Assembly (NCBI GenBank): GCA_023052935.1
Contig: CM041293.1
Span: forward strand, 54,362,725-54,426,724
DNA length: 64,000 nucleotides
Reading direction: 5' to 3'
DNA from: Piezodorus guildinii
Lineage: Eukaryota; Arthropoda; Insecta; Hemiptera; Pentatomidae
Position numbers and translations under genes: made by a program. The notes under the pieces were generated by a model, which was not told the DNA's origin, searched no databases, and saw only the letters and a program-made list of their open reading frames with translations. Positions within the stretch are counted from its first letter, which is position 1. Each line of letters begins with the position of its first letter. This document shows positions 45,981 to 56,720 of this stretch, one piece after another.

Positions 45981-47128
45981 ATTACTTTCACTTACCTATA
46001 TATGAAATATGTACTAAGAAAAAGTATTGCGATCGTGAAATTTTTCGAATTCCAGTTTTCAACGGAAGTACAGGAACGCGAAAATATGTAAATATTGAAA
46101 TTTTATATTTAGGACAAAAATACGACCAGCAACTTTTTTTTTTTAAATCAGCTAAAACGAGGAGCCACTTTATACCATGCATTTAGCACCTTTTTACGAT
46201 TTTCTCAAAAACGGCTCTAACGATTTTGATTAAACTCTCTATATCAATGTAAAATGTAATGGGCTTTAATATCATGTAGGTTTCATTCCGATTGAAATAC
46301 TTTTTCAACGTTTTCAACAATAATATAATATAATAATAGTCCAAATAACCAAGTCCTAAACAAAGTCTATGTGTATGGGTTAAGTCTAGCGCAAAAAAGA
46401 AAATACGTACAAAACTGAAATTTCTTATTAAAGAAATCTATACACCCGAGATGTATCAGCAACTTTTTCAATGGAATCATCTGACCGGAAGAGCCCCTTT
46501 ATACCTCGCATTTTGCACCTTTTTACGATTTTCTCAAAAACGGCGCTAACGATTTTAATTAAACTTGCTACATAGATGTAAAATTTAATGGGCTTTAATT
46601 TGATGTAGGTTCGATTCTAATTGAAATAATCTGACATAGCTTAAATGCCGATATTTTCTTACTCAACATTACCCTTAATTTTGTTAAATTTAAAAAAGTT
46701 AGGCATTTTATCTTATTTGTATTGATAAATAACGGCTTAATATGCAAGTTGAGCGAATTTCAAAACAACTAAAGGATAAAAGTGCAAAAATATTTTGTAT
46801 AAAATTTTTGTTTTTGAACAAAAGAATAGTAATATAGATGTATAATATACCGTTGAATAGCTTAAGTTTTTAGAAAAAATATTATCTAATACACTGAATT
46901 GTAAAAGTTAATCTAGAGTGATGAAAAGCCAATAAAGTAACTGATGGTTGTAGATAAAAAAAAAGAAAAGATTATTTAATAAAACACGTGTTTCTATTGA
47001 AATTCAATATAATTAATTCTTTAACAATTTATTTTTATCTCTAGATGTTTTTCAAAATTCTTAAATTGATTTTAACAACGTAGACAAGTAAAAGTCGTGT
47101 GTTGCGCGCTCCAGATTTTTTTTTTTTA
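45981..47128 (+). mobile_element. family D element, rearranged copy (two partial units fused)
   Basis: Unit one (45981-46305) runs from the left end to 'atgtaggtttcattccgatt'. It then switches near 46310-46345 back to 'gtccaaataaccaagtccta', so the middle part is present twice. Unit two continues to the right end 'gtgtgttgcgcgctccagat' (about 47098-47117). A nested insertion or unequal exchange between two copies would explain this. Confidence 0.7.
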
Positions 47129-47170
47129 CTTTATTTATATTTTCTATAGTTTGGTTGTTTACTTATAGTA

Positions 47171-47396
47171 TAGGGACGGGGTAGCTGAGCGGGTTAGCGC
47201 GCGTTGCTTTAAACGCGCGTTGCCTAGTAACACAGAGGACCGATTAATTTGAAACCCAAAAAATTACGAGTTCGAGACTCGGTGCTGTGGGGGACTTTTA
47301 TTTCAGCATTTATCCCCCGCCCTCACCCCCTGGCCCGAGAAACCCCGTATAGCCTTCAAAGGCGAGGTAGGGAAGAACAAAAAAAAAAAAAAAAGT
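47171..47396 (+). mobile_element. tRNA-derived SINE family 3
   Basis: Head with A box GGTAGCTGAGCGGGTTAGCG (about 47178-47197) and B box GAGTTCGAGACTC (about 47268-47280). The long spacing between them recalls tRNA-Ser/Leu. The body contains 'tggcccgagaaaccccgtat' and 'aaaggcgaggtagggaagaa', then an A-run (47380-47395). A 5'-truncated sister lies at 48822-48944. Confidence 0.75.
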
Positions 47397-47399
47397 ATC

Positions 47400-48820
47400 A
47401 TTATTTAATTTAATACTTAAATTATTATTTTAGTTGTGATGTACATTTATTGGTTTATTATTTTTAACAATGGACCTTTGTAATCGACCAAGAAAGGTTT
47501 TTAACATCTTAACACCGCAATTGATTATTTTCAAAACATCTTGCATGGTTAAATCACGCAAATAATATATCTCATTTCTCCATATTTCGGTTATTTTTAA
47601 ATATGGAAAAAAATAACTGGGATCAGAGCAATAGGAGATTATTAAAATTACAGTTTTATCGTAGATGATAACGAATGGTGTACTGGCCAACTCGTTTGTT
47701 TATCAGAATTGAAAAAGAATATACGGAATTTTTATTTCCGTTGGTACAATGATAATTAAGAGAAAAAAAAATGAGAGGGTAAGAAGTCCATTATAACCGT
47801 TTTTGGTTTATTATTTTCAATAATAAACCTTTGTAATCAATCTAGAAATAAAATACACAAAAACTCCTTCCCTTAAAATTTGAGGTCTCACGTTTCAAAA
47901 TAAAATACCAATATCGAATTAAAAAAAACATTGTTGCTGGCTTTTTAAAAATACAATCCTAACAGAAAAATAAAAAAAGGTTTTTGAAATAATGGAGATA
48001 TAGTGTTTTTATATAATTGCCTAATTTTCTTGAATATAAATTTACAGTGTACCTGATGCTTTCATTTTAAGCTTATAGATTAATTGAATACTATACATAT
48101 AAGTTAATTGCCTACACAAGAATATAGATTGTAATATAATTTTCAAGCAAGTAATTAAATATGAGGTCATAATAAACTGAAGTTTAATAATTTGTAGCGT
48201 TATTTAAAACTTTATGTACTTTCTTGTTTATTTTTTATGATTTTACTTTACTTTGTATTGTTCTGGCTTGAATGGATTCTGACAGCCTTTATACTTGTTG
48301 CTTTTAACAGTGGCGGTTTTTTTAAATCCACAAAACAAAAAAAAAAAAAAAAATAACGTGAAAATGTCGGCAATTAATCTTTAAGTCAGTTTCCATCTTG
48401 AATGCTGTCCAAAAACTTCAGAATTAGAATTTACAAGAATTTTATTTATAGTCTTACACTGCAAAAGGAAGTAAGGTTTTTTTTTTTGTTTATTTTTAAT
48501 AGAAACGCGTTGAAAATGAAATAAAAGTCCTATAACCATAATTTTTAAATTATAATAATAACTGGATTTATAGTTATAATTAATTGAAATAACTATATTA
48601 CAACAACACACGTTATAAGATACACGATTATAAGGCTTAAAATGGGCTAACTATTACTTTAGCACTTCAAAGACCACTTTAAGATAACCTCTATTCTATG
48701 GTATATCTTTAAGTTTGCCACCGAAGAAATCAACAATACTTATGGATACGAGGTTATGAACAACCAGTTTTGTAAAGATTATGTCTATTTCTGTAAGTTG
48801 GCTATAATTGGGATTTTGTG
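47400..48820. other. AT-rich unassigned DNA
   Basis: Two minus-strand frames (47430-47690, 86 codons; 48381-48611, 76 codons) have no recognised motif. A-runs occur at 48338-48353. Confidence 0.35.
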
Positions 48821-48821
48821 G

Positions 48822-48944
48822 ATTTAATTACGAGTTCGTGTCTTGGTACCGGGGGCCTTCTAACTCTGCACTGATCCGCCATCTCCTTCTGGCCCGAGAA
48901 AATCCCGATAGGCGAGATAGGGGTAATACAAAATAAAAAAAATG
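48822..48944 (+). mobile_element. SINE family 3, 5'-truncated copy
   Basis: It starts at the B-box region ('attacgagttcgtgtcttgg'), then 'ctccttctggcccgagaaaa', 'tcccgataggcgagataggg' and an A-rich end. The A box is gone. Confidence 0.65.
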
Positions 48945-49032
48945 ATTTTATGTTTGATTTAATTTAGATCGTTTAGGATTTTTCGAAGGATTATTGATTT
49001 TAACAGCGTTTTCGACTGTGGGATATTTTTTG

Positions 49033-49332
49033 TAGAGAGCAGCGTGGTCTAGTGGATAGAGCACTAGTCTACTGTTCTCCGAGTCGTTGGTTCGAATCCG
49101 GGCTGTGGCGAAATATTATTTATTCTGTTCTTTCAGCCCGAGGGTGACCTTTGGGTATGGAGGCAGGCCCAGCCTCTATAAAATGGGTACCCGAAAATGG
49201 AGAAAAACCTGGCGGCTGAGTGTGATCTCGGCCTAATCATCTCATTGCACGGCCGTTGGCCTAGAAACAGTACGAATCTCAATATGTACTGAGCCCAAGA
49301 CCCTTCATGGGTTGTAGAGGTACAAGTTTTTT
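49033..49332 (+). mobile_element. tRNA-derived SINE family 2, copy 2
   Basis: tRNA-like head with A box TGGTCTAGTGGATAGAGC (about 49045-49062) and B box GGTTCGAATCC (49089-49099). Its acceptor and T stems pair poorly, so it is unlikely to be a functional tRNA. The body matches the reverse complement of 24063-24392 ('aacctggcggctgagtgtga', 'gttggcctagaaacagtacg', 'tatgtactgagccc', 'gttgtagaggtac'). Confidence 0.75.
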
Positions 49333-49699
49333 TAATCTTAAAGATCTTGGTACCGAATTTTTATAAATATGTTATAGATTATATTGTCAATGTATAACAT
49401 TTATAAATTTTCTCATTTTGTTTTCTATTCAGGTATATACATCAAGGAAACCAAATAATATTTTTCCACTGACCACTAATACTAATACTCTATCATTTTT
49501 CGTTTCAAAAGGTATTTGTTTACCTTAATTATAACAATTTTTTAAGCAGTAATTCATTGCACTAAAGCATGTATTTTCTTATATTTCTGTATTATAATGC
49601 CTCCCTGTATTAAAAAAAAATATATATATTTTTAATGTTACAATAATAATACCAGCCTCTTTGTGGCCTATGTTAAACTGCCCTACTAGTAAGTTGAGC

Positions 49700-49872
49700 T
49701 CATTACGTTTTTAGGAAAAGTGAGCCTAACAACTTTAGATGCCCATTTGAGGCCCCGCAATACTACAACCTCGTTTAAACTAGAGGGATACATGTTCTGT
49801 AATTTCGCTTTGTTTAATCTTCTAAATTCTCCAGAGGCCTCATCCCTCTTTCCATCAAACATCTTCGATGTA
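49700..49872 (-). pseudogene. RTE-like LINE, degenerate fragment
   Basis: The plus-strand order 'agcctaacaactttagatgc', 'ccatttgaggccccgcaata', 'tctgtaatttcgctttg', 'ttctaaattctccagaggcc' mirrors the minus-strand segment at 62360-62490. No intact frame. Confidence 0.6.
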
Positions 49873-49941
49873 CGCGACTACAATGCACGCTCGTACATTT
49901 AAGGAATTATTCATATATTGTATTTTATGATAATAATATTA

Positions 49942-50840
49942 TTGGGTTGATGCAAAATTAATGCAGGTTTCCTCTATTGCAATATCTTAATTCCAATTGT
50001 GTAAACAAAGCTAATCCTAACATTGATCATTATTATACCAAAACAAACCTTATCTAATACCCTCTCTTTCACCATGAATTTGTTTAGTAAAATCGTTTTG
50101 TTCAGTGTGTTCAAAGGTCTTGAATCGAAAATGTCAAAGTGCGATTTTCGTCAAATTTATTTTTACGAATTTAAATTAGGGCGCAGCGCTGCGCAAACGG
50201 CTCGTAATATTAATGAAGTGTGGGGTCAGGAGGCTATTAATGAGTGCACGGTGCAGCGTTGGTTCCAGAAGTTTCGCAGAGGAGATTTCGACCTCGAAGA
50301 CAAGGAAGGTCGGGGCCGTCATCTTGCTCTGGACAACGACCAGCTGAGGTCAGAAGTGGAAGAAGACCCAACCAAAACCACACGAGAAATGGCGGCGGAA
50401 CTCGGAACTCAAAAATTGCAACGTCTTTGCCCAGCATTAATGAATCGGAAGGGGCCGATCCTGCTCCACGATAACGCCAGACCACACGTTGCACAACCAA
50501 CGCTTCGACGACTGCACGAGTTGGGCTACGAAGTTCTCCAACATCCGCCTTATTCACCTGACCTCTCTCCTACAGACTTCCACTTTTTCAGGCATCTGGA
50601 CAACTTTTTGAGGGAGAAAAATTTTCAAAACCAGGACGATATTGAAAATTCTTTTCGTGATTTCATTGAGTCCAGGGATTCGGATTTTTTTTCTGGTGGA
50701 ATAAGAAAGCTTGTTGAACGTTGGCAAAAGTGCATTGATTCAGATGGCAATTATTTTGATTAAATATATATGGTTAAAGTAAAGATATGGCGTATTTACA
50801 ATACCTACTAAAAACCTGCATTAATTTTGCATCAACCCAA
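49942..50840 (+). mobile_element. mariner (cecropia type), 899-bp deletion derivative with perfect TIRs
   Basis: The left TIR begins TTGGGTTGATGCAAAATTAA and matches the inverse of the right end (50812-50840) over 29 of 29 bases. Each end abuts a TA (49940-49941 and 50841-50842), the expected target duplication. Intact relatives are about 1.3 kb, so about 400 bp are missing, all from inside the gene. TIR identity and the open reading frame argue for recent activity of this derivative, mobilised by an intact relative elsewhere. It contains the ORF at 50131-50763. Confidence 0.95.
50131..50763 (+). CDS. internally deleted mariner transposase, open frame (210 aa)
   Basis: The ATG at 50131 (MSKCDFRQIYFYEFKLGRSA) is chosen because it matches the usual mariner N-terminus; the frame is open 36 codons further upstream. 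Residues 1-90 hold the first helix-turn-helix (CTVQRWFQKFRRGDFDLED) and the linker. After REMAAELG the protein jumps to KLQRLCPALMNRKGPILLHD. The deletion removes the second HTH, the WVPHEL motif and the first catalytic Asp. The second and third Asp remain (HDNARPH and SPTDFHFF) with 34 residues between them, the mariner DD34D spacing. The C-terminus ends RKLVERWQKCIDSDGNYFD, as in Hsmar1-like proteins. It cannot catalyse transposition but may still dimerise or bind TIRs. Confidence 0.9.
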   Translation: MSKCDFRQIYFYEFKLGRSAAQTARNINEVWGQEAINECTVQRWFQKFRRGDFDLEDKEGRGRHLALDNDQLRSEVEEDPTKTTREMAAELGTQKLQRLCPALMNRKGPILLHDNARPHVAQPTLRRLHELGYEVLQHPPYSPDLSPTDFHFFRHLDNFLREKNFQNQDDIENSFRDFIESRDSDFFSGGIRKLVERWQKCIDSDGNYFD

Positions 50841-51101
50841 TAAAAAGTATTTTGCTTCAATCTTAAAATATACTATCTATGGCGTATCCATATTTTTTTT
50901 ACGTTCTTTCGCCATGGGAATACCAAGATGTGTTCTTCACGGTGATATTCGAAATCACTCAAGCATGAACTCGCGTGCGGCATTACTGATCACGCCATGT
51001 TTCCGGTTAATTCTTGTCTAGATACGGTATTTGTTCAACCATCCAAATGTTCACGCAAAATTTAAGAGTTTAGGATATCGTAGAAAAATATTGTTTTATT
51101 A

Positions 51102-51752
51102 CTTTCACTTACCTATACATGAAATATATAGTAAGGGAAAGTATTGCGATCGTGAAAAGTTTCGAATTCCAGTTTTCAACGGAAATACACATTTTAGGGT
51201 CTCCTGAGTCCAAATGACCAATTCCCGCAAAAAGATCTATGTCGATGTAAAATTGAACGGGCTTTGATATCATGTAGGTTTCATTCTGATTAAAATAGTC
51301 TGACAGGGCCTAAAAGCCAATATTTTAAATTTACTTCCTCTAAAGTACCTTTAATTTTGTATATTTGAAAAAAATGGACATATCGTCTGATTAGCATTGG
51401 TAATAAACAGGTAAATATATAAGTTGAACGAATTCGATATCCAAATAAACGAGAAAACTGCAAAAATATTTTCATTTTTTGTTACAATTTTTTGTTTTTG
51501 AAGATAAGAATAGTAATATACATGTATAATATACCGTTGGAATGCTAAAGATTTTAGAAAAAATGTCATCTTATAAATACTATTGTAAAATCTAACGGAG
51601 AGTGATGAAAAACAGAAAAAAAAAACTGATTGTGTTAAATAATAGATTATTTAATAAATTACATGTTTCTATTAAAATCCACTTTAAATAATTTTTTTAC
51701 ATTTTTTTTTCGTTTATAAATTGAAAGTCGTGTGTTGCGCGCGCCATATTTT
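51102..51752 (+). mobile_element. family D element, copy with internal deletion
   Basis: The left end is TTACTTTCACTTACC, then 'gaaatatatagtaagggaaa' and 'gcgatcgtgaaaag'. After 'ccgcaaaaagatctat' it jumps to 'gtcgatgtaaaattg', losing about 200 bp of the left half. It then follows the family to 'gaaagtcgtgtgttgcgcgc' (about 51724-51743), with GGTAAGT of the right TIR decayed. Frames at 51290-51569 on the minus strand are AT-driven. Confidence 0.75.
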
Positions 51753-51790
51753 TTAAAAAATATTTTAATTGATGAATATATTCTAAAATA

Positions 51791-52860
51791 TATATATATA
51801 TTTTTTTTTTTTAACATCATTTATTGAAATTTACAACTGTACTTCAAGGTACAACAAGTAAATGTGACAAAAGTTAAATGACGTGATACAAACTTGAAGA
51901 AGAACTACCCAATGGTAGCACTCCTGTAACTTTTCTACACTAGAAGTTCTCGAGGCCATCTTCTTTTCAGACGCCTCGGAGGAATGTCAGGAATTAAGGA
52001 GGAAGAAAGTATTGAAACAAGAGGATTAGGGTGGGAATGGAGTTTGTCATGAAAGGAATGGTATCTAGATCGGGCCAAATCAGCAACATACGGAACGTTG
52101 AGGTCTTTATGGATAAGTTTGTTCGTGACAAAATAAGGAGCATTTAGGATTTTTCGAAGGATTTTGGATTGTAGGGATTGGATACGGGAAGAATTCGATG
52201 GTTTAGTAGAACGCCAAAGCTCCACTCCGTAAGTCCATATCGGCCTTATGAAAGTCATGTAGATGAGTCTTTTGTAGTTAAGTGGAAGATTAGAACGTTT
52301 GTCTAGTAAGTGTTGAAGAAGTCGAAAACGTCGTGCAGTTTCTTGTCGTTTCAGTCTTGTGTGAGGGTTCCAAGTAAGGCGTTTGTCAAGGTGCAGTCCT
52401 AGATATCGGATCTGTTCAACCGGAACAAGAGGAGTATTATTGAAGGAGACAGTAGGGCAGGATGTCATAGGTTTACGACGAAGGGTAAAGGTAATTTGGT
52501 TGGATTTGTTGGCATTAATTTTAATTCTCCAGTTCTGACACCTTACCTCAAGGTCTCTGAGGTGGGATTGGAGAGTTTGAGAGGCAATAGTTGGATCAGT
52601 ATTGACTGATAACACACAAGTGTCATCAGCATAGGTAGAAAGGAAAGTGTTAGGATGGGAAGGGATATCAGCTGTATAAACTGTGTAAAGAATGGGTCCT
52701 AGGATACTGCCTTGAGGAACACCAGCAAACTGACTAAAAATGGATGAATAGGAATTATTATGATTGACTTTGAAGGATCTGTCAGTGAGGTAGGACTGGA
52801 TAATAAGGAAGTATGTTGGGGGGAGGAATTTGCGGAGCTTGTAAAGCAACTCTGGGTGCC
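51791..52860 (-). pseudogene. Jockey-type LINE: reverse transcriptase 3' half, TSD present
   Basis: The best Jockey copy. The minus-strand frame 51935-52849 (304 codons, open further back to W-H-P-E-L-L-Y at 52860) contains FAGVPQGSILGPILYTVY (box B), FLSTYADDTCVL (the YADD catalytic box), the SNQITFTLR region, VEQIRYLGLHLDKRLTWNPH, RLIYMTFIRPIWTYGVELW and a basic C-terminus (RRLKRRW). The 3' UTR of about 130 bp and a T-run (51799-51812) follow. The duplication ATTCTAAAATA at 51780-51790 and 52861-52871 proves insertion already 5'-truncated. The frame is unbroken, so it is young, but it lacks the endonuclease, ORF1 and the reverse transcriptase fingers. Confidence 0.9.
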
Positions 52861-52904
52861 ATTCTAAAATAAATTTTATTTTTGAAATTGTTAAAAATTT
52901 ATAT

Positions 52905-52981
52905 TTTAATATATTTTATTCATTTTTTTTTCAGGTAAGTTTCCAGTTTGTATTGTTAAGATTAACGTACCAGTGGTAAGT
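52905..52981 (+). promoter_or_regulatory. candidate recursive-splicing ratchet point 2
   Basis: A long pyrimidine tract (52912-52931) leads to CAG at 52932-52934, followed directly by GTAAGT at 52935-52940. Forty-one nucleotides later comes a second strong donor, GTAAGT at 52976-52981, preceded by CCAGTG. TTTAAT-like branch-point candidates lie 20-30 nt upstream. The arrangement is the same as at 1505-1560 on the same strand, although the sequences after the junction differ, so the two are not obviously copies of one repeat. It lies 64 bp beyond the Jockey insertion but outside its TSD. Confidence 0.55.
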
Positions 52982-52984
52982 TGA

Positions 52985-54331
52985 AACATTAAATTATTTC
53001 ATAAAAACTTGAAGCTTTTGTTATAAGGCATGATGTACAATAATAATTAGTATGAAAGTGTTATAAAAATACATAATATTAGTAAAAAAAAAAAAAAAAT
53101 TATAATCATATTTAGATTATATCTGGATGGTTCCGGATGGCCAATAATCTCCAGAATTTAAGGAATCAAATGATAAGTAATACATATTTTTATATGATTT
53201 TTCTTTTCTGTTTTTTTTTTTTTTATTATTTATTCTACTCTATTTTAGTATATATCACTCCCTTGACTGCGTCGTAAAGTAAATGAAAAGGATTTTCTCA
53301 TTAGAATGAAACATGAAACATTTCCGTCGTAGAGTTCAAATATAAACGCTGCGCCTTACTGTCAGAAGAAACCTTGTCAACTCTTCAACTAATTATACTT
53401 TCAAATTAGCTCATGGCGTAAAAAAAGGTTAAGGAAAGACAAGGCATGAATTATATCATATTGTGTCATTTATGGTTTTATTGATTCGTTAACAAAAAAA
53501 AAAAAAAAAAAAACTACGCGACAGCTGTATTGTAAAACTTGGCGATTGCATGTTATTAGAACCAATTTCCTTTGTAATTATAGTTGTTAATGAGTAACCA
53601 ATTAAAGGAAACGTTAAAAAAATGTATCATTAAATTTAATTCAATATTAATATTTTTACAAAGTGATATAAAAATGCTTTTTTAATTAATATTTATCTAT
53701 AATTATTAGTAATCTCATGATTTTTATTTTTTATATGATCTGTTATCATCACCATAGCTAAGTATCGATGAAAAAAAGGCATGGTTGTTAAAATAAAAAC
53801 ACCAATCCAAGGTGCGGATAATTATGAGTAAAAAGTTCAGTAAAAGTAAAAAATATTCGCAATGAGGGAATAAAAATTAAATTGAGAGATTTTCAATAAT
53901 TCTACGTATTAATACTGAACCCATTATTTCATTTTGTGTTTAAATATTGAACATCTATTTATAAACTGATATGATTAAATTAACTTAATTTCTGTATTTT
54001 ATATTTTAGTATTAAATAATTATTATTTATACACGGTTATTATATTCTGTACCTCTGTCTCAGTCTGTTATTTTCATTTTTTATTTCCCTATTAATAAAT
54101 TGATCAATGAATTCAATTATAAGAAGCATTTATAAAATTAATTTATAATTTGTATGCACAATGAATTATCTTACTAAGAATGTTTCTTTTATTCTATAAT
54201 TATTAAATAGAATATATCTTCTATACTACATTTTGGTCATGAGATGTTTTATGGAAAACCAATGTAACAATGTAACTTATTTTGTACGTTAAGCATTATT
54301 TTTTTAATGGATGAATGTTTATTGTATCTTT
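52985..54331. other. AT-rich unassigned DNA
   Basis: A-runs at 53084-53099 and 53492-53511. No motif or element end recognised. Confidence 0.4.
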
Positions 54332-54344
54332 ATTTCTTTTACTT

Positions 54345-54633
54345 GGGATCACTTGTTGTTGGGTGGCTAGCGTAACAGCCTCCCATGCTAAAGGTCACGG
54401 GTTCAAACCCGCTGGTGGTCCTAGGATTTTTTATTGGGAGTAAAAAATCCTTAGTTACGCCGTCCTTCGGAGGGGGCGTTAAAAAGTGGTCCCGAGCCTG
54501 TGCGATGTCAGGTACTCGTTAAAGATCCCTATCCTAATAAAACCTGGTTAGGCAAAATTTTGGACTCCCACTGTAGCATCGTCCGATTAGCCATAGTAGC
54601 ATAAAGTGACGTTAAATGAAGAAACAATAAACA
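54345..54633 (+). mobile_element. SINE family 1, full-length copy (289 bp)
   Basis: The same length as the copy at 3591-3879, flanked by the exact duplication ATTTCTTTTACTT (54332-54344 and 54634-54646). The B box GGTTCAAACC is intact (about 54402-54411). The body has CCGTCCTTCGGAGGGGGCG and the tail is GTTAAATGAAGAAACAATAAAC. Confidence 0.9.
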
Positions 54634-54646
54634 ATTTCTTTTACTT

Positions 54647-55090
54647 TATTTTTTTACCTTATAATTATTTTTTATTCATAACTTAATTCTAATGAATATT
54701 ACTATTTAATACTGCGTAAACTAGCTTATATATGTTTCCTCATTTGCAGTAGTGGAGAATTCAAATAAAAAATAAATTGTATGTAGAATTTTTTTTTTTT
54801 TTTTTTTTTTTAATTTGTTTTTTATTAAGAGATAATACAATCTGCCACCTTCTGGGGCAATGAGTATTAGAGATAAAATAAATCATTTATACCATATGTA
54901 CATTGTAAATAAAATTAAAGACAAAAAAATTAATAAAGACTAAACAAATAAAAGAAAAAAATATATATATACACAAAATTAAATAAGTACTATAAAGAAA
55001 ATAATAATAACAATCTTGTATGTAGAAATTAAATTAATTTTTTTAGTCCCCTGAAAATGTTATCACACTCGTTAACACAACACTCCGTTG
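54647..55090. other. AT-rich DNA with a poly-T tract
   Basis: A T-run (about 54789-54810) is followed by 'cttctggggcaatgagtatt', which resembles a LINE 3' UTR in minus orientation, but I cannot assign it to any family here. Confidence 0.35.
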
Positions 55091-55092
55091 GT

Positions 55093-55480
55093 ATTAATTT
55101 AGACGTTGATTTCCAAAAGATACTAAAGAACATTTTTACAAAATTTATATTTTGACATATTTTTATTCTCGTTATGTAGTTTTATCTAAATATTCTATTT
55201 GATTTTATCTAATGAACTCTTAATTCCTATAAAAACATGATTTAACGCAATTATTTTCCAAAGGTAGCTAATTACACACTTAGTTTCATTCCAAATCATA
55301 CAGTGTTTTATCCATAACATTAAAACAGTGTTATTAATTTTTTTTTAAAAAATTATATATTTTAATGCGAAAAGAATCAAGTAATTTTGTTCAATAATAT
55401 AGTAATGAGAGATTTTTGCGCTTCCTGTAAAATTTTCTGGAGTGGATGTAGTAGTTTTTGGAAATCAATGGCTCAATTAA
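55093..55480 (+). mobile_element. family G MITE, copy 3
   Basis: The left end is TTAATTTAGACGTTGATTTCC and continues AAAAGATACT. The right end 'gtagtagtttttggaaatca' continues ATGGCTCAATTAA. The interior matches copies 1 and 2 over its full length. TTAA stands at both outer borders here, though the other copies do not preserve it. Confidence 0.7.
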
Positions 55481-55484
55481 TAGT

Positions 55485-56370
55485 TTACGGATCTAGTACT
55501 TCCTAAAAGATCATATTTCTACTATTGTTTTTTTTATAAATTGTTAAGATTGTTATATTTTTTTGTTGTAATATGCTGAAAAACAAAACGAAAAACAGTT
55601 ATATAACAATTTATCTACTCTAGTACACCCTCTTGACACGATCTGTTAGATCTAATATCCAATTTGTGGAATCCAATTTTGTTGGAAGATTCATTCCTGT
55701 AAGACCATTTTCTGTTTCTACATTCGGCTTTTATGAAAAATTTAATTATATTGTTGCGTTTAATTTCAAAATTGTCAACTTTTTGGATCCTAAATTATAG
55801 TTACAGCTTCTCACGTTGCTCACGTCGTATTCCATCCTACTCTTTTTCTTTTTACCTTTTGCGAAACTCTTCCGTTCCAAGAACCAGTTTTTGCTCTCAA
55901 GATATCAGTGGAATTATCAGGGTTAAAAAAAACCGATTCGGTCTTCCTTAATCTACCTGCATCAGCTTATCTTTACCGGTCTATTGAGGGCAGCAGTTTC
56001 CTTTACCGGAATCCTTAGTGCCTAGCAATCTACTTATTTCGTGAGGAAACATGTATCAGATCTCGGAAAAAACGTTCTTAACAATCAATAGAATAATAAT
56101 GTTTTAAGTTTCCATTTATAAAAATCATGATGGAACCCAATTCTGCACCTCACGTGCAACAATATTGTCTCTTTAGACCATGGCCGAATTTATTACAGAA
56201 TTAAAGAAAATTTAATTTTGTTTTTTCTTATGTTTGCCACTTTTTATTCGATTAAGAAGTAATTATTATAACCTATTCAAGATAATTAAGCTTCTTCTGT
56301 GCACTACTGTAAATTTGCAGGAGCCACAGGGAAGGAAGTAGAGTAATATTGAAGTTTTTTTTTAACTCAT
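55485..56370. other. unassigned DNA
   Basis: A 72-codon plus-strand frame (55733-55951) is serine-rich and lacks a recognised motif. Confidence 0.35.
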
Positions 56371-56371
56371 T

Positions 56372-56720
56372 TTATGCCGATAGCACCAAATACTGCCTAC
56401 ACAGACTCGTCTAATGATCCCCGTTCTAGCCCAAGCCTCTGAGATCAGCCTTAACACAATCCTCCCATCGACGCATCGGCCTACCTACAGTTCAGCGAAT
56501 ACCACCTTTTTAAGAATCTGTTCTTCACTGAGCCCAAAAACTTTAAACGCCCATTTAAATCCCCCCGATGCTATCACAAATATTTTACGCAGTACCTTAC
56601 TTTCGAAAACCTTAAGACGTTGTTCATCCTTCAAAGTAAGCAGCCACGATTCACATTCGTAAAGAACCATCGGAAGAGTAATATTTTTATAAATTATAAC
56701 CTTTAATTTTTATACATTAG
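56372..56720 (-). pseudogene. RTE-like LINE fragment with internal deletion
   Basis: Minus strand: VLYECESWLLTLKDEQRLKV and FESKVLRKIF, then a deletion to GGFKWAFKVFGLSEEQILKK (56485-56670). The basic motif codons and the C-terminus run down to 56372, again out of frame. The usual G of YGCETW is E here, another sign of decay. Confidence 0.75.

Noticed and set aside
47178..47285. Possible tRNA-Ser/Leu gene
   Set aside because: No paired acceptor stem, a body shared with 48822-48944 and an A-rich end: a SINE.
49035..49110. Possible functional tRNA gene
   Set aside because: T stem and acceptor pair poorly and the downstream 220 bp recur at 24063-24392, so it is a SINE.
49405..49440. 'ttttctattcag' followed by GTATAT as a ratchet point
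   Set aside because: The donor half is weak and no second donor was seen nearby; kept below the reporting line.
50237..50557. 106-codon minus-strand frame and 76-codon plus frame inside the mariner
   Set aside because: Shadows of the mariner transposase frame at 50131-50763.
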